64,000 bases of DNA from Sitta carolinensis (GCA_032173965.1 CM063284.1:63548863-63612862), one strand, 5' to 3'; shown: positions 51,061 to 64,000, counted from the first letter of the stretch. Translations and numbers: made by a program. The notes: generated by a model from the sequence alone, not told the origin.

Positions 51061-54000
51061 GAATGTGACAGTAACAATTAGGAAGAAGAACTTTAACCAA
51101 AATGCTAAATTAGTGAAGCAGCTTTCCTGCACAGCACAGCATGAGGCTGAAGTGCCTCACCTGGCTCTGAGCAGCTGCTGTGTTCTCTCTTGAGTACAGG
51201 CAGAGAACAGCAATCCAGGAATATTCCTGGAGTGCATTTGCCTGAGTGGTGCTGGGCATTCAAAAGACTCTAATGTGGTTACTTTCACCTTTAAGTTGAT
51301 TATCCCTCTATAACATCACATTGTGTGCGCACAAGTCCTAAGGAAAGCAGTTTTTCTACGTTGTAATTTCTGTTGAGGGAAGTAGTGAAAACATGTACAA
51401 TCAAGTTGATTTTACTTCAAGTGTTTGTCAGTTTGTATTTCGATTTAATTGCTAAGTTGCATTGGATGAAGCTAAAATAGTGAAAACAAAGGCTCATTCT
51501 AGGGAAAAAATATCTTTTTCTCATTCTACTAAAAACATACATGCTATTTCTAGAAGTTTCTAGAATTTAACACGTACAAAGTTTTGCAAAGATCAGAAGT
51601 TTCAGGATTGCTTTGTACATTTAACAGTATTTTGAGCTAAGTTGGGTGTTTGCTTTTCTGCAATTATGCACCGAAGAAGCTACTTTTGGGTGGCTTCACA
51701 CCAGTAGACTGTTTATGACACAAAGCGGTATTATAGCTACTTTGGAGAAGATGGTATTGCTATTGACAGTGTGTTAGGATTCCTTCCTTTTATCTACATT
51801 TTCTTCCCTACCTCAGTCCTCCAGGGATTTTTTCACTTATTTTGTCCTGGTTTTAATTAATTTCTTTCTAGAAGGTGCATTCATTTATCCAGGTTTCATT
51901 ACTAAAAGCAGTTGTCAAACCCGATATTGAGGCCTTGAACACCAAAGATTCTGTGTCTTCAAAACTGCAAGGTGTTTGATATTAAGGGGGGAAGGAATGA
52001 TAGCTCATCTTTTAGAGAGGAGTGAATATGAAGAAGTATGCCCATGGTAGAGTCAGTCTGGGAAGGGATGTTGGACTGTTTTGGTACTTTTAAGTCTCCC
52101 ATTTCATGTCTACTTTACCAGCCTTTCTATCAGCTGTTAGAGTTGGGGAAAGTATGGGCAAAGTTCTTGAAACAAACACAGCATCACTGGAAAAATGGTT
52201 CAAATCTCTGAAAAGGATTCTTTAGACAAAAAAATTTTGTTGGTGGAAGCTTGTGAATGCACACAGTGATCATTAAAGAATAGCAGCTCCACTGATTGAG
52301 CTAAATCATGTTATGTTAATATCCATGTTACTAGGCATAGAGTACTACATCCAAAGCTTGAAAGCGTTCACTGAGAACTGATTATTCTCCCTTTTACAAG
52401 AGAAATACATTTCTTTTGTAATAAGATAAAAATCCTGATTTCCATGGGTTTATTCCATCTTTTATTTTAGTACAATTTACAAAATTGTCCAGTTTCTTAT
52501 AGATTAAGATTCCATGCATCATTTTCAGCATAAGCTGATTCTACTCAGCTGGCTTTGACTCTGTGTCAAAGTTTCCTGACAAAATATTACATGTCAAAGA
52601 GCTTTGAAAAGTCAAGAGACTAAAGATGTTTTGTACTCTCTTCATGTGTGTAAAATATATTTGATGAAATCAAATAGAGCTACTTTTTAAAATTCTTTCT
52701 AGCCCAAGTAAAAGTTTCACCATCTGTTACAGCTTCACAAAATTCTCATAAAATATCCAAAATGACAAATTATTTCATATACATAATGGACTTGTGATTT
52801 CTTTCGCTGAACTTGTCTTTTTAGAGCTCCTAGATGAATTACTAAGCTTGCTACAAAATAAAGTGGTAGTGAAATATAAATTAAAAAAAAACAGTTAAGT
52901 GTACTTTTTCATGAGTGACATTAGTCTTTAAAATGCAATACAGTGAGCAATACAATTTTTTAAATTACTTCCCCTCTGTAGGGGCTTATTAACTAATTAT
53001 ATATTAATATTAGCAGGATGATCAAGTTTTATGTAGTTTTCTAACTTCCTGAAGATACATTTGATTGACATAATTGGGCTTTTGGTTACAGAACAGCATC
53101 TGCTTCCCATCTCAATTATATTAGTGTAAATCCAGAGAAATGTATGCTTTTTCAGTTTAGACACTTGCCTGTGAAAATGTTCCATAATCTAGAAACACTT
53201 TTAACATTTTATTTTAACCGAGAACAAGTAAGAACTTTTACTATTACTATTATTATGTGAATGGTACTTCTTGTTAAAAGGTAATAGGCAAACAAAAAAA
53301 GAAATGGAGAAAAATGTCGTTGGGATTTGAGAGGTGTAAAATACTGAATAAAGTATTATATAGGAGTAGAATGGGGATGAAGGTATGAGGTAAAACATAG
53401 CTATATATTTCTTATCAAAGTTCTTTAACAGGATGTGTATACTGAAGCAGTATTTTAGTGTAATTCTACCTTTCTTTCTCCTCATTGCAGCTCATAATTT
53501 TAAGAATGAGATCAGTCTGGCAAGAATGCGTATTCAACATAAAGCAAAAAATGGAGATAGAATAAAATGCAATATCGAGATCAGCAATTTCGTTGCTGAC
53601 TTCCTACATCAGTCCTTAGAGAACACCTTTACAAGAATTTAGTCCTGTGTTGGGATGTTGTTGAATTTTAATGCAGTTTAACATGCCAATTCAAATGCCC
53701 TTTAACAACTATTTAACAAGTACTGTATTTATAATGCAGTTTGCTCTCTTTGAGGTTTTCCCTACATATAATAATTTGATACATTGGCTGAAAGCAGCAT
53801 TTATTTCAGAAACTGAAAAATGGCTATAAGCTTCAATTTATTTTTGGAGAAGTACTTGTTTGATGATTTTATAAAAGGTATTTCTCCTGTCTTGCTAGAG
53901 GCAAGCAAAGTTTATGCAAATGGCAATTTGAATGCTGGCTGTGATTTAATAACGCAAGGATGGTCTCAACTTAGAGTGAAATTACTAGAAGGCATTAGTA

Positions 54001-54947
54001 ATATAACAATCTACAAAAAAAGAAATGCCATTTATTACTGTGTTTTTGCCTGAAGGAATTAAATGTGCTTAATATTTTATAGACAGAATTACACTTTATT
54101 CTGCCCATCATAATTAGAAAACACAAACAAATCTCAGTAATCTAACAATTATAGTTTTAAATCGATTACCTGGATTTGGCTTTGGGTTCTAGAAAATGCT
54201 TTTCACCTGGTGTACAATCATCTTCAGACACTGTCTGTCTGTCTCAGACAGTCTGAGTCTCCAAAAAAAATGAAGGAAAAGCCAAGTTCAACATACAAGC
54301 CTTTACCGAAGTGCCTGCTAGGGCAGCTTTTTGCAAGTTTGGCATTTGCTGCAGGGGAAGACATGGATGTGTTTTCCCCACAACTGTGGAATTGTATTAA
54401 TGACACGGTTCTGAAGTTCTCTTTAGGTGTCAATGATGAGAGCAAAATTCTGCCCTAAAACTAAACAAGTTCTTCCTTTCTTTGTCAAGCATCAAAAGCT
54501 AGATGTTAAAATGCAGTCAGATGAACTGCCAGAATATCCAGAAATTACTTATCTATGCCAGAAAACTTATTTTAAAGTCTTTCTAATATTTTTTTCTTTC
54601 TTTCCTTAAAATCAGCACAAAATAAAGTGTATTCTGCAAATACCCACTCTGTTTAACAACAGGATCAAGGCAAGAATTAATTAAGAATAATTAGGCCAAC
54701 TCAAAGCATAGTAGAGATACTAATTAGAAAATGAACTTTTTGTTCAGGAATTGGGTATCTGCTTGCTGGCAGGAATGGGGAGATCTTATAAATGCATAAG
54801 TGATTATCTCTGTAGCATCACAAAGTGTCATCATGTTACTGTGACCAAATATCACATGGTTGTATGTATTCCTGAAGGATATTAGCTATATATTTTTCTA
54901 AACTAAGTGGCACAATATAATATCATGCCTCCTTCCAGAGAGAAAAG

Positions 54948-55186
54948 TTGTAGTCCGAGTCTCCTAGGCCTGAAGTTTCTGAGTTTCTAAACTCAGTTTC
55001 TTCGTGATGTTTTGGTTTAGGAAGACCTGGTTCTCACAGGCTTGACATAAACATTGCAAGTGTTGTTGTAACAAGTGTAATGTTTTTGTCAAGCCTGTGA
55101 GAACCAGGTCTTCCTAAACCAAAACATCACGAAGAAACTGAGTTTAGAAACTCAGAAACTTCAGGCCTAGGAGACTCGGACTACAA
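54948..55186. repeat. Long perfect palindrome: two 100-bp inverted arms around a 39-base centre
   Basis: Arms 54948-55047 and 55087-55186 are exact reverse complements at all 100 positions. The centre 55048-55086 continues to pair through 55058/55076 with one mismatch (55048/55086) and one G-T position (55056/55078), leaving a loop of about 17 bases. Each arm also contains its own 8-bp stem (CTGAGTTT/AAACTCAG, 54979-54996 and 55138-55155). AAAG flanks both ends (54944-54947 and 55187-55190), which might be a short target-site duplication. It matches no element I recognise and has no coding frame. Confidence 0.97.
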
Positions 55187-55190
55187 AAAG

Positions 55191-58100
55191 TGGCATTAAA
55201 GTGGACGGCTTTATTGAGAGGTTATTACTCAATATTTGCTTATATTTGTTTCTGGTTCTGGTTTGAATGCTCCATTTAGTCAGATAATTTTCTGGCCTTG
55301 TCAACAAAGGAGCGAAACTACAAAACTTTCCCACATTTGCTGGGATTAATGGAGATGAATCCTAAATCCTGTCTATGCTTTCTGGGTCAAATTTGAGATT
55401 GTACATAACGATTGCAAGTTACTCCTTTGGTCCTTGGAAGCAGGTTACATTGGTAAGCAGGTTACAGATTAACCAGATGTACATACTGCAGGCTGTCAAG
55501 TCTCTGCACCCACCACTTGGCTGTTTAGATCTGGTCCTGCTGCACTTCACTGTTTAGTAAAGTGTCCTGTTTTAGCCTCTTCATGTTTTATCCTCTTCAG
55601 ATTCATGAAGAAAAGGACTTACGGGTAGTAGTGTAGTGGTAAAACTGCAGCCATATGTTGTAAGGTGGGCAGTGTAATAACAGTTTCCCAGTATTACATT
55701 GCCAGTGGAACAGTATCAGAAAAACATCAGCTTGCTGAAGGGAATGCAAAGCAGGACTGCATTTTTTCCAGTTTGCTCCATTTGTTCCTAGATGCTGTTT
55801 TTTGTGAATTATGACATGGATTGTTTTGTCCAGATGCAAGTTCTACTATTTTCTGTGATCAAGCAGTTCATTGAGCTCTTTTGTCATGGCGACAGATTGC
55901 ATTGTGAAGTTCTTGTAGGGTAATATCACAATCATCTTGCCGTATGATCTCCCTCTGATGCTGTGCTGTTTGTATCTTAAATGCCCACACATAATAGCAT
56001 TTTCCTGCTGGCTCTAATAATAAGAAACTCCCTTGTTATGAGATATTGCACTTGTTTTTTTCACGCCATCAGCTTTACTCCCTTCTCCACATATCCAGCA
56101 TAAAATACTGTGTTTACTTTTTTTAAGTATGTGTCAGTAGAATTCTCTGTGTTTTTCCCCAGAGACTAAGGTCTGCAGCAATAAAATTTCCAGGATCTTG
56201 TGGGTCTTATCTTCAGTGTAATTTGTTTGCCATGTATCCTAAATAGTGTTCCTGATATGCTTGCATGAATCTGAGCATGCATTTCTATGTTCATTTTAGG
56301 GGAGCCAAGAGCATAGCTCCAAGGTTTCAATATAATTTAGATTCAGGTTTTATGTGACTGATTTTTCCTTCAACTGAGGTACTTCTAATTTCACAGAGCA
56401 GAGAATCAGGCCTCGAAGCTAGGGACTGCCTCCAAATACGACTGTTTTATGTTGTAGAAACCATAAAAGATATATAGTAAATACTGCACTAAAGTGCTGA
56501 AGTTTTGGGATAGAGCTGCAATGCAGAATAATTCTTTCTATGAGTTTTATACTTCAATTTTTTTGTTTGTGGTTGAAAAATTGTTGCATTTCTTGACAAA
56601 AATGTGTACTGCTCTTCTTAATTGTATAGACAGCATCTGTGGCCTATCTATCTTGCCTAAGCAAATTGCATAGTAGTGAGTTATCTTTTATTTATGTCTT
56701 ACACCACTCTGACAATATTAAGGGTCTAAGATAGATAAAACAAATATATAAATATTTGGGTGTTCAAATTCTGGTCTGTGCAGGTATAGTGACTCATGCA
56801 TATAGATTAGCTGTAGTAATACACTTTGTTGATGCCATCACCATGGCTTCTTAATTAGGCCATTCATGTCTTCTGATAAAGAACTTGTCTTGTTTTGTTC
56901 TTAAAAGAAAGGAACAATGGAGAAATATCTATATCTAATTTTCCCTAGTCTATTTTCTAACTGTTCTTTTGATTCCTTGATATCACTGTTTCTCTTAAAT
57001 CATGTTTTTCATAGTCTAGCACATGAACTTTCTGCTGCTGATAAGAAAGCATTGTGACTGCCCTGGCCATTTCACAGTCAGGTGATTATTCATCACTGTC
57101 AAGAAGTCTGGTAGAAGTGGCATCTTGTATAGAAAGGAGTGTCCAGTCTCTGTTAATTGATATACAGGAATGTCTTTCAGAAATCCTTACATTTCTTGGT
57201 AATATGGGATGGTCTTTAAGAGTCATGTGCTTGCATGTTGTGAATGTACCAGTTTCCATTGGTAAGGTTGCCAGTGGTTACTCATGGCAGATTTTGGCTG
57301 ACACCTCAGTCAGAGCTTGAGATATGTCCTGTCATACCTCCTCTTTGTCCTGTGTCTGTCCTGTGAGTGGAGGCTACCACAGGCACCTTTCCCATACTCC
57401 CTGCTCAGAGCAGGGATCACCTGGCTTCTCTGATACTACTGTCCCTTGGACATTCCCAACATTTTGTCTTATGCATCACCCTTTATAAACCAGTTTCTCT
57501 ATCTGTTTTCTCTGACCCTTCTAAACCACATACACACAACAAACACAGACCACATACACACGACAGTCAGTGCAGTTTCCTAAGAGTAAGACCTATTTCA
57601 TCCTAATGACTTCAGTAAGTGTATTTTGAAGTGCTTTTGAAGGAACTTCTTAAGTCTGACTTGAAGTTTGGTCTCATTATATAATGAGTTATTCCAGGCA
57701 TCCTCCTATCCTACACACAGTATGTGTGTGTGTGTATATGTTGTGGCAGAAACATGCTCCTGCAGTGACTTCCAGGAACAAGTTGTCACACATGAAATTG
57801 TCCAGTGTTCAGCAGCTGTGTCTGTATCCTGTATGTCAAAAGATTTAATGGGCAGTTATCAGCATCCTGGTACTGTCAGTGACAATCTTCTCTTAAACAA
57901 CAAGATGTTTGTTATGGTGAAAACATCCTCTAGGAATTTCTATTTGTCTGGTGACTGGTACTTAGCGAAACCAGTCACATCTGTTACTGTGCTTGCAATG
58001 CTAAGTGTCTCTGTAAAGCAACATAATTTAAGATGAAATGTAGTAACCTAGTGAAACTCCAGAAGTATTTGTTTTTCAACAAATTATTGCACATTAGGAT

Positions 58101-58332
58101 TAGAAGCAACACGTGTCAAAATATGTAAGGTTCTGAAAGCACATTGTCAATTTATTGATAAAGCAAATGATTCAAATGTGCTCTGCTGTAATGGCAATAC
58201 GCATGGAAACTGAAATAATTTAGAAGTTGGACGTCTTGTATATGGCGCTTTCATAAAAAAGTCTCTTCTGGTGTGAATGAACATCACCTGGAGAGACAAA
58301 GCTAGTTCCAGCTTTTCCTGGTGAGAGATAAA
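55191..58332. other. Intergenic, no gene recognised
   Basis: No exon or family-level repeat recognised. It has a short (TG)n run at about 57722-57735, CA-rich simple sequence at 57526-57562, and the first member of a 51-bp repeat pair (57571-57621, listed separately). Open frames up to 122 codons (57668-58036 plus) show no domain. Confidence 0.6.
57571..57621 (+). repeat. Member A of a dispersed direct repeat pair
   Basis: 51 bp starting TGCAGTTTCCTAAGAGTAAG and ending GACTTCAGTAAGTG. It matches 59088-59138 at 46 of 51 positions, and all five differences are transitions. Weaker similarity extends about 25 bp to the left. Confidence 0.8.
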
Positions 58333-58500
58333 TATAGAATCACAGAATGGATAAGATCAGGGAAATCTGGTTCAGCATCCCCACTCAAGCAGGGCTACGT
58401 AGAGCCACTTGCACAGAACCATATTCTTGTGGCTTTTGAATATCTCCGAGGAGATACTTCCCTGTCAGCCTGTGCCAGCTTCTAGCATGTGGTGGAGAGT
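58333..58500 (-). mobile_element. CR1 LINE 3' end (minus strand)
   Basis: It starts ATAGAATCACAGAATGG, then CCCCACTCAAGCAGGGCTAC, GTAGAGCCACTTGCACAG, GGCTTTTGAATATCTCCGAG and CCTGTGCCAGCTTCTAGCA. This is the reversed CR1 3' order. It is short and diverged; the far edge is approximate. Confidence 0.85.
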
Positions 58501-59087
58501 GTCACAACAGGGGTATGAGGTAAGAAAAAAAGTCTTTTAAGTGCTTACAAAAGCCCCCTCAACTCTGTGGAAGCAGTTCCAATTGCTTGCTTGAAACATG
58601 GGCAGAGATGTCTCTGCATAAAGTAATGATTTTTGTAACTTCGACTTGTAACTTTTGGCAGTGTGGAGATAGTACAAAATTAAACCTCAGTACTACAGCC
58701 TATTACTGCAAAACTATTGCTTGTCATTGATAGGGAAGTATTTTATTCCAACTGCAATGTGCTTCCAATTTTTCTACTGGTGCAAATGCCTTTTGCACCT
58801 TTTGAAGATTTTTGTATAATCTTACAGCAAGTATTCTTTGGACAAACCTGTTAAATTTAACAGTAATCTGATCAATGGGAAAACTGCAACAACTGCTCTT
58901 GGACAAAAATAATTGTTTTATAAAGAAAGGAAAACTTATATTTTTTAGGTATAATATGAATCTTTTTTCAGCAAATCAGTCAAAAATATTTGTGTTTCTT
59001 CCCAGTACGTCAAAACCTCCTTCCTAGGTAACTGCAGGAAAATAGTCACCTCTACGCAACAGGCCATATGCACATCCCTGTAGTTGG

Positions 59088-59138
59088 TGTAGTTTCCTAA
59101 GGGTAAGACCCATTTCATCCTGATGACTTCAGCAAGTG
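59088..59138 (+). repeat. Member B of a dispersed direct repeat pair
   Basis: Counterpart of 57571-57621, in the same orientation and 1517 bp to the right. It starts TGTAGTTTCCTAAGGGTAAG and ends GACTTCAGCAAGTG. It may belong to a dispersed family or a partial local duplication. Confidence 0.8.
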
Positions 59139-59502
59139 ATTTCTGCTAAAGATCTGGAAAATGTTCTTTCCTCTCAACTAGCAGAACAGAATGACTTTTT
59201 CTGATGTCTGTATTTCCAGCTGCTCTCAACACCAATCCACTTAGAAAAGGAATCCTGCATTTGTGATAGTGGATTAAATTCTTTTGTCTGTGCCATGACT
59301 TTGAGGAAGGCTTGTGCTCTCAAATCATCTAAAGTGCAGTTACAAATGCCATACCCCACACCATTCACACAACTGGAAGGGACCTCTGTTCCAAGCATCC
59401 ATATTTGTCATTTTGCTTTTGGAGTGAAACATAGTAAATCACAGCAGCTGCTATAGAGTGAATACATATTATTGACAAAATAATTAACAGGTACTTGAAA
59501 GG

Positions 59503-59558
59503 TTGTTTTTTTGTTTTTGTTTGTTTGTTTTTGTTTGTTGTTTTGTTTTGTTTTTTTT
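59503..59558 (+). repeat. (GTTT)n/(GTTTTT)n simple repeat
   Basis: T-rich tract with G every 3-7 bases over about 56 bp. It is simple sequence, possibly the reverse of a decayed poly(A) tail, but no adjacent retroposed gene was recognised. Confidence 0.8.
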
Positions 59559-62500
59559 ACCAGAAGATATAAGAACTTGGGGAATTTTTATTATTTATTT
59601 ATTGCTGAGTATGTTCCGGCACTGGTTTGACCAAGTGTACCATACCTGTATATGTGGGCTTCTGCCTCTGGTTTCCTTGTGAAATAAATCATACCATCTT
59701 TCTTCTGTGTCTCAATTTTTCAGCTCTGTGTGGATCATTTATATAATGCTATGGTGTTTGACATGAATAGCAGTTTTCCTTCTCCTGTTAAATTGAGGTT
59801 AACAGTACTGCCATTTATGCTGTAAATTATAGTCCCTTCTGTAGCATTTTAGTGTGCCTAGAACAGATGGGAGCTTGCTTTCAAAACTCTTACAAATTGT
59901 TTGTTTACATTATGTTTCCATCCCTTTATCTCAGTAATAGTAGTACTTCCAGAATTTCATTTTTGTGCTGCAGTCTGTTTCCACCCCTCCTCTCTCTGTT
60001 TCTGAGAAACTGTTAGGCTGAGATGGGTAGTGCTGAAGGTATGTGTTAAAAAGATGGGATACTGTACCGTTTTGGAAGAGTATTAAAGAATCTTCAGGAT
60101 ATTCTCCAGTGTCTGGGAACTTGGGACTGTATCACATGCATAGGTATTGGTATAACCCACTGCTACAAGAATAGGATCATGGTATTCTTATTTCTCCTTT
60201 CTCTTGTTTCACCACTTTCTTCCCCCATTTCTTTAGGAGTGTGGTTTAATGCACCCATCTGTTCTGCATCCGCTCATTCCCATGACCCAAGTACAAATAG
60301 TTAGAAATAGTGAAGTAGAAAATTCTCAGGCAATAAAAGATCTGAGGAAGTGCAATGACTTTTCCAAAGAACCTTCTGGTCTAAATATTATGAGATTTTT
60401 CACATTCTTTATTTTTGACTTCGTGATTGTGTCAATGGGTGTTTATTTGGAGGACCAAGGGTGGATGTCCTCTAGTGTGTTTTGTCTTTCTCTGTGGAAA
60501 ATCCCTACCATCCTTGTTCATATGCTTGCTTTCCTATTCCTCTCTCCTGTTTTAGTCCCTGCCATAATGAGGTGGAGAGAAAGCTTGCATTTCACTTGCT
60601 ATTCACAATATGGCAACCAGATGAAGATAGTACTTGCAAAAAGTAGTCCATAATCAACAACTTTCCATAAGCTAAAATACATTTTGAACCATTCTGAAGG
60701 GTGGAAGAAATGTGAAAGAAAAGTGTCTCACCATTTTCCAGCCTCTCTGGATATTGGATTTTTATAAGTTCCAAAAGCTGGGAAAGTATAAAATATATAG
60801 CTGTCTGCCTGCAGGAAATTCAACAATCACTTAACTGTTTTGTCTTCTGAAAACAAAACCATGAAAAACAAGTGCCTTTCTAAAGAGTTCCAGTTCTCTT
60901 CATGAACATGTATTTCATCCAAATAAATCAAACTACCCTGAAATGCCTTCTGGCATATAATGTATAGTGTTATAATAGGATATATTTGCAAGTAGAAGAA
61001 AAACACATGATGGTGTGAATGATAAAAAGTGAGCCTGCTAGGTCTTTGGTAGAGAATATCCTGCACAGTGGAATGGCTGTCTCTCTGCTGAACTCTTCCA
61101 GACACCAAACAGTCCATATTTGTCAGTGTCTATAGTGCCATGTTGATCAATACTCTCTGTGAGCCACAGCTCTCCCAGCAGGGATGTGGAATAGTATCTT
61201 TGGGAGCAAGAGTTTGAGTAGATGAGTGAATAGAACATAAATGGCAAGCAAAAATTACTATTTTGAGCTCATCTATTAAAAATTGTGTCCCTGGAAATGG
61301 TAATTGATGCCAGTGAATTAAGAGAACTTTAAACTAAAACCAATCACAAGCATTGGAAACATGGTGTGGGCATTTTGCAAGTGCTAACAGAGAGTCCTCA
61401 TCTAGAAGACTTGTTCCGAACTTAATTATGTATGCAAACATGTTCAGATCTTTGTTAAACCTTGTTAAATCAGTCTCTTAGTCTTTCTTCTATAAAAGAA
61501 AAAACTTCAGAGTAAAGACACTCCCACTGAATACACATAATTCCTATAAAAATAAATAATGAAAGTGAAATCACATGGTTTAAGTTCTATGCATATTTCT
61601 GGTATGGAGTCTATGGCAAAACTGCATAACTTTGCCTCAAAATTTCTGTGGCCTCTCAGAAATCCCTGATCTACAAATGTGAATTCTCTTTGCTATTCAA
61701 ATCTGTATTAAATTACAGATTCCATTTTGTAAACTACACATTAATTGCACATATTACAGCTTCACCTTTATGGATGTAGGCTGGGAATGCCACGATAAAT
61801 TTAAATGCTCTGCAGAAAGCCATCAATGAGTTTGTTAGGCCTTGAAGATTAAGAGAGTGGACAAAATACAGGCTATTGCTGCAGGAAAAACAGTTTTTGA
61901 AGTCTATATTTTACATGGCCAAGAATCACCATGAAAGAAAACTGTGAAAAGGATCAGGGAGGCTACCTGATTTAAAGGTGGAAAATTTATGATTGAAATG
62001 GCCTTTTAGAAGAGGAATTGTATCTTGAGGAATAAATGCTTGGGAAGACAATGGACACACAGAGGATTTCACTTTCTGCAGAACAGTTTCCCCACTTTTA
62101 CTTATTTACCACAGCTCAGTGATTCACATCTGTACATTGTCCTTTTTTCTAATAGCAGGAAAAAGAGGGCTCAATTTAATGAGAAGGACAGGGATGTGGT
62201 TCCTAACTCAGCTAGACAGTTGCCTTGCAAGGCACTGGCTGGAACAGCTTCTGTTCTTTGAGAGCCTTCGAACTTGCCCTGCTCTCCTTCCTCAAGCTCT
62301 CAAAGACTGGGAGCTGCTTTCTCAAGCTGTGCAAGCTATTCTGCCTCCTTCCTTAAGTCTTGTTCACTTGCAGATTGTAGAAACATAATTCTTCTATGTT
62401 TCTATGACAATAAACATTGTCTTTAGAAGAAAATGAGCAAAACAAGTTAAGACAAGTTTTTATCAAGTTTTGCCAAGTAGATTTTTCCCACAGTCATAGG

Positions 62501-64000
62501 CACTTTCAGCCCACAGCTGCAGGTGGTTTTGCTGTGCCCAGTCCTGTTTGTGCTTTGAGCTACGTGGTATGAAAGACTGCTAAATGCAGTTATTTTCTGC
62601 CTGAAAAGAACATAACATGAAAAGACAAACTTTATGTGATGGTAATGTGTACAACATATTTGATAGAAACTCAAACATTGTATGTCCTGCTGAGCAACCT
62701 TGTCTAGTGGAAGCTGTCCTTTCCCATAACAGGGGACTTCCAACCCTGCCCAATTTATGACTCTGAGACTCTGTTACCCAACTGGGAAAAACACGATTTT
62801 TTTAAGGTCTTTAAAAATTTTTGTATTATAAGAAAGACATCGTCATCCAATAGAGAGAAAGGAAGTGTATGGGAATGAATTCATAAAATTGGGCCTCTCA
62901 TGTTTTCAGGTTATCGACTAAAAGTTGGTAGAGAAGCTATTTGCTGCCACAGACTCACATCATGCATGTGTCAGCCACAGCAATGGGTAATATGGTAAAC
63001 TAAGACTAGAAGAAAAATAAATACATTTATCTCTTTTGTCTAAAGCATTTCTAAAAAAACTTGTCTAAAAGCTTTATCTAAATCATAGCTGTCTCATTTA
63101 TCTAAAGCAAGGTGAGTAGGGATAATTTTCTTTCATTTTGAGAAACACTTACAGTAGTCTTCAGGACCTGTTAGATTTTCTTCTTTTTCCTACAATTTCT
63201 TCACACAGCACATACGTTGATTTCTGCTTTTCCTTTTCCCTGCTTTTTGCTCAGCTGTCTGACTTTATTGTCTCTTTAGTATGCTGTGGCCTGGTTTCTT
63301 TTTTTTCCTGCTTTGATTTTCTTATCTTCCGTCTCCTGCTTCCTTCTCTGAGAATATATTCCTGAAAGATTACTGCCAGAGAGTATGACCTAGAATAGTG
63401 GTACTTAGTTTATCAGTTACTATGCTACAGGCATGATTAAATCCAGTAAAATATAAATGCAGTTATCCAACATTTTTGTAATTCTTAAGCTTTCTATGAA
63501 AAAATTGATTGGATTAATTAATTTAGAAACTAGTGAGTAAAATTCTATTCCCATGTCAATTTGAGTGTGGACAAAAGCAGTGTGTAAGCTTTTTCTGGGA
63601 TGTTACTTTCATACTCTGTGCAATTTACAGACATGTTTTGATTGACCATGAATTTCTCAGTGTGCAGCAGGTACCAATGGCTCCCTAAGGGATACCACTG
63701 ATCTTTTCTATCTTTAGCTTTGGATTGTCATTTACTTTTTGTCCTTTGATTGTCTCTGCAAAAACACCACTTGTGAGGCTGTCAGGTGTTCGGTAGGAAT
63801 TGGAGTTGCACCTACAGTAAATTTACCAGTAGCTCATGAAATTAAGCAGAGAGCACTTACAATAACTTCACAAGTCTTACTCATTTAACTGGGTAAAAAT
63901 ATCTTGCTTTTACATGAAATAAGTTCTACCCTTCACATGATCCAAGTAGTTGAAAAAAGACAAGCTAATTTGGTATGCTTTAAAGCAGTTGATTCATTAA

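Larger units (their letters stand above)
47499..54947. other. Intergenic, no gene recognised
   Basis: AT-rich. It contains a possible short CR1 terminus at about 49838-49915, a 40-bp tandem duplication at 50981-51060 and a 16-bp perfect palindrome at 51215-51230. Several 60-94-codon open frames at 53200-54610 fall on both strands in very AT-rich sequence and show no recognisable product. Confidence 0.6.
58501..64000. other. Intergenic to the window end, no gene recognised
   Basis: Apart from repeat member B and the (GTTT)n tract I see no element that I can name. The longest open frame (60249-60653 plus, 134 codons) has no recognisable domain. AATAAA near 62410 lies at the end of a somewhat more GC-rich stretch (62180-62400), but no gene can be tied to it. 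Confidence 0.6.

Noticed and set aside
51215..51230. 16-bp perfect palindrome CCAGGAATATTCCTGG
   Set aside because: Resembles inverted TTCC/GGAA factor sites, but a single short palindrome in 64 kb is expected by chance and nothing around it supports a function.
57722..57735. (TG)n run
   Set aside because: Too short to be notable.
60249..60653. 134-codon plus-strand open frame with hydrophobic stretches
   Set aside because: No recognisable domain, no CpG island or splice context, and composition like the surrounding AT-rich DNA. Chance frame is the simplest reading.

Overview
The window is AT-rich vertebrate DNA from a bird. The evidence is scattered CR1 LINE copies with recognisable 3' ends, a fragment of an LTR family I know from bird genomes, and a split nuclear gene with GT-AG introns. 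There is one CpG island (about 33260-33960) and no sign of bacterial gene organisation. I recognise no rRNA, tRNA or CRISPR array.

Left half (1 to about 33.8 kb): the 5' part of DTNBP1 (dysbindin, a BLOC-1 subunit) on the minus strand. The CpG-island promoter is near 33.7-33.9 kb. Seven coding exons can be placed to the base: 33642-33697, 30774-30824, 27832-27882, 27063-27123, 24375-24507, 17927-18059 and 6265-6287. All have AG/GT junctions and compatible phases, giving 508 coding bases (169 codons plus one base). I found no later exon, so the 3' part of the gene should lie beyond position 1. The introns are AT-rich, with A-tracts, short tandem duplications and one long degraded CR1-type LINE in intron 2.

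Right half (about 34 to 64 kb): no convincing gene. From memory of human synteny (JARID2-DTNBP1-MYLIP), this would be the DTNBP1-MYLIP intergenic interval. It holds CR1 copies near 34.1-34.5, 42.65-43.3, 46.47-46.75 and 58.33-58.5 kb, an LTR 3'-end fragment at 46.15-46.4 kb, a possible second LTR ending near 47.5 kb, small tandem repeats and a pair of related 51-bp segments 1.5 kb apart.

The most unusual structure is a long palindrome at 54948-55186: two 100-bp arms that are perfect reverse complements around a 39-base centre that itself mostly pairs. It matches no element I recognise. A second point is a splice-competent, in-frame candidate alternative last exon in DTNBP1 intron 6 (11135-11171). 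I found no evidence for a new multigene system.
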